From contig NZ_JBKAHK010000007.1 of the NCBI RefSeq assembly GCF_046298265.1, positions 62,001 through 126,000 on the forward strand: a stretch of 64,000 nucleotides of DNA, read 5' to 3'. This stretch comes from Gillisia xinjiangensis. Its GTDB lineage: Bacteria; Bacteroidota; Bacteroidia; Flavobacteriales; Flavobacteriaceae. The notes below the pieces were generated by a model. It ran no database searches, had not been told where the DNA came from, and saw nothing but the letters and a program-made list of their open reading frames with translations. The position numbers and the translations under genes were made by a program. The first letter of the stretch is position 1, and each line of letters opens with the position of its first letter. Shown one piece after another: positions 62,233-64,000 of this stretch.

Positions 62233-63111
62233 TCAATCTGGCGTTTGAACCATAGCAATTTTGCCCGCCTTTCGGTTTAAACGGGAAATATAAATACTGC
62301 TTATTAAAATAAACCCACCCCCAACTAAAATATTCCAGGTCAATTTTTCATCCAAAACAAAATGACCCAGCAATATTGCCGTTACTACTTCCAGGTACAT
62401 CAAGGTGGTCGCGGTGGATGCAGTGAGATGTTTTAGTCCGAAAAAGAAGAGTTTAAAAACGACAATGCCAATTAATAATCCATAGAAAATCCCTGTGACC
62501 AGATGCCCTATTTCGGCAGTGGGCAATACCGTCAAAAACGGAATAAATAAAACAGCCCCTACAATGTTCTGATAAAAGATCATCTTGTTTTGGCTGTAAT
62601 TATGGGTTTCAGTTTTAAAAATAATCACCGTAACGGCATACCCAATGGAAGCTCCAATTGCGGCGAGCATTCCTATAAAATCCCTGGATTCAAAATTAAA
62701 AGGTTTGCCGGCATAGGTTATAATTATGCCTATAAAAGCGAGTAACAAAAAAAATAATTGCGTCTTTTTTATTTTCCTTTTTAGAAACAGGATCTCAATG
62801 GCGGTCACAAAGATTGGATAGGTATAGAAAAGCACCACCGCATTCCCAATGGAGGTGTAGATAAACGCGATTAAATACAGGTACATTCTAATGGCATTTA
62901 TGGATGAGGCCAGCAACATTCTTTTATTGCTGCCTTTAAAGTGCAGATCTCCATCTTTCCACAAAAGCGGGATTAAAAAAATTATTGGGATCGCAGTCCT
63001 GAACCAGGCGATAGACCCTGGCGTCATACTGGACATATGTTTTATCAACAAACCATTGTTACCTGCAATTAATGCACATAAAATAACGGCGTAGACAGCA
63101 TTTTTGATCAT
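62233..63111 (-). CDS. EamA (DMT) family transporter
   Basis: 292 aa with ten hydrophobic helices in two EamA halves (ALIAGNNGLLIKHMSSMTPG, AWFRTAIPIIFLIPLL, AVVLFYTYPIFVTAIEILFL; second half YGLLIGIVVFKLFFFGLKHL, STATTLMYLEVVTAILLGHF). Paralogue type different from the gene at 59329. Substrate unknown. It is downstream of no operon; the next gene on the strand is 121 bp away. Confidence 0.87.
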   Translation of the reverse strand: MIKNAVYAVILCALIAGNNGLLIKHMSSMTPGSIAWFRTAIPIIFLIPLLWKDGDLHFKGSNKRMLLASSINAIRMYLYLIAFIYTSIGNAVVLFYTYPIFVTAIEILFLKRKIKKTQLFFLLLAFIGIIITYAGKPFNFESRDFIGMLAAIGASIGYAVTVIIFKTETHNYSQNKMIFYQNIVGAVLFIPFLTVLPTAEIGHLVTGIFYGLLIGIVVFKLFFFGLKHLTASTATTLMYLEVVTAILLGHFVLDEKLTWNILVGGGFILISSIYISRLNRKAGKIAMVQTPD

Positions 63112-63301
63112 CGGTAAATTTAGGCTTCCTTAAATTTTAAAAAGGTTTTTTACTTTTAAAAAAAGCTGTTTTTTTAAGAAAAAATTTAACTGGTTTTTTC
63201 CGGAACTGAATTTCATTCCTATTTGTTTGAGGTCATCGTCAGAAACTGTTGAAGCTACTCTATCCGGGTGAATTTAAAGTGAGCTGTATTCCTGATAAAA
63301 A

Positions 63302-63335
63302 AAATTCCAAAAATCCGGAGACTTTTGGAATTGTA
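63302..63335 (-). terminator. Terminator of the DnaJ-KTSC gene
   Basis: AATTCCAAAA and TTTTGGAATT flank a 10-base loop. On the minus strand a run of T follows. Confidence 0.85.
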
Positions 63336-63356
63336 TAAAAAACTATAATTTTAATT

Positions 63357-63812
63357 TTAAGCTTCCTGAAGCTCAAGATCTTTCTTGGATTTTCTGTAAA
63401 GGAATGAGGTGAAAATATTCCTTTTCGCAAAACGAAATTGTCTGTCTGAATTAACGAATTTCTGAAAAAGAGGTTTATTTACACCAAAGTATTCATAAGT
63501 GGTACCATCTGTAAAAGAGATCTCCAAAAGATTTCCTTTATGCTGAAAATCGGCTATTCCGGCTTCAGAAGTTGTGATGTTATATTCTTCAAGATTTGCT
63601 GCTTTGGTTTCCGGTGCAATGCTCACAAGAAAATGATACCCATCAATAATTTGCTTGCTTTTAACTTCAGCTTCCGCATGCAATTCATCGGTTTCCTGAA
63701 ATTTATCGGGATGCCATTCTTTTACCAGGTTTCTGTAAGAAGTTTTAAGTTGTTTCAGATCAATGTCTTTTTCAACATTAAAAAGTTTCTTGTATTCGTT
63801 AACACGCTTCAT
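63357..63812 (-). CDS. DnaJ-domain protein with KTSC domain
   Basis: 151 aa. The N-terminal J domain (~residues 5-65) has YRNLVKEWHPDKF with the HPD motif that stimulates DnaK. After a short linker the KTSC domain follows: GNLLEISFTDGTTYEYFGVN and KPLFQKFVNSDRQFRFAKRN. Such two-domain proteins are co-chaperone-like and cytoplasmic; the role of the KTSC part is unknown. A TAAATTCGC box precedes the gene on the minus strand. Confidence 0.9.
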   Translation of the reverse strand: MKRVNEYKKLFNVEKDIDLKQLKTSYRNLVKEWHPDKFQETDELHAEAEVKSKQIIDGYHFLVSIAPETKAANLEEYNITTSEAGIADFQHKGNLLEISFTDGTTYEYFGVNKPLFQKFVNSDRQFRFAKRNIFTSFLYRKSKKDLELQEA

Positions 63813-63982
63813 CTATGCTTATTTTAAATAAGCCGCGAATTTACAGCTTTTTATTTGATTAAAATAAAATTTATTTGGTGCTGTTCTACAGTTAAAAAAG
63901 CCTTCGGGTTTAAAGTTGTAAACACCAATTTTTAAAATGAATGGAATATTCTTAATTTGTACAATGATAAAACTACTGAATC

Positions 63983-64000
63983 ATGAAAAACCTTTTACTC
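63983..64000 (+). CDS. Start of a gene, cut by the window end
   Basis: The ATG at 63983 opens MKNLLL, the typical start of a signal peptide. Only six codons are in the window, so nothing more can be said. Confidence 0.45.

Noticed and set aside
1..64000. tRNA, rRNA, CRISPR arrays and prophage genes
   Set aside because: None was recognised on either strand when reading intergenic regions; a dedicated tRNA search could still find one that was missed.

Overview
The window looks like the chromosome of a Flavobacteriaceae bacterium (Bacteroidota), most like the marine Gramella/Salegentibacter/Zunongwangia group. The basis is low G+C, several -7 boxes of the Bacteroidota type TAnnTTTG, near-leaderless starts, many small secreted or lipid-anchored proteins, a type IX secretion (gliding-associated) C-terminal domain, and GIN/DUF2807 and DUF4251 proteins. 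The genus is inference. No rRNA, tRNA, CRISPR array or prophage was recognised.

Layout. 1-9.5 kb: 3' end of rpsA, an aldo/keto reductase, xerD, two small outer-membrane barrels, aroQ with a Dph6-like ATP pyrophosphatase, lpdA, a collagen-like lipoprotein and a tandem pair of msrB genes (one lipoprotein, one cytoplasmic). 9.5-15 kb: alpha/beta hydrolase, M48 lipoprotein peptidase, UMF1-type transporter and a secreted GH65 glycosidase resembling the animal enzyme that trims glucosyl-galactosyl-hydroxylysine. 15-18.2 kb: an overlapping operon of ECF sigma factor, membrane anti-sigma-like protein and two secreted repeat/GIN proteins. 18.3-30.6 kb: lon, an SDR with an N-terminal zinc ribbon, small secreted proteins, a 5'-truncated gene remnant, recQ and truA. 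30.7-36 kb: DoxX-like protein, SF2 helicase, a Crp/Fnr regulator and, right behind it, a duplicated gene for a small secreted protein. The two copies (about 720 bp each, with promoter, palindrome and terminator) are separated exactly by a decayed IS1634-type element. 36-48.4 kb: cysM-cysE, a tiny lysine-rich ORF, an MFS transporter, a T9SS type B protein, a FUSC transporter, an NADP-dependent oxidoreductase, and a pair formed by an archaeal-type methionine adenosyltransferase and a membrane-associated methyltransferase. 48.6-54 kb: OmpA-family protein, a large ice-binding (DUF3494) repeat lipoprotein and an AraC regulator. 54-64 kb: SDR, VTT-domain membrane protein, M28 peptidase, two EamA transporters, a thioesterase/acyl-CoA dehydrogenase pair and a DnaJ-KTSC protein.

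Most genes are ordinary flavobacterial chromosome content. The most interesting parts are: (a) the Crp/Fnr gene followed by duplicated targets, each with a perfect 12-bp palindrome about 41 bp upstream of the inferred transcription start; (b) the archaeal-type MAT and its partner methyltransferase, whose 5' end carries a one-base frameshift; (c) the ice-binding/OmpA/AraC locus; and (d) at least two families of short dispersed intergenic repeats, one of which abuts a truncated gene. All statements on function rest on motif reading by eye; no database search was run.
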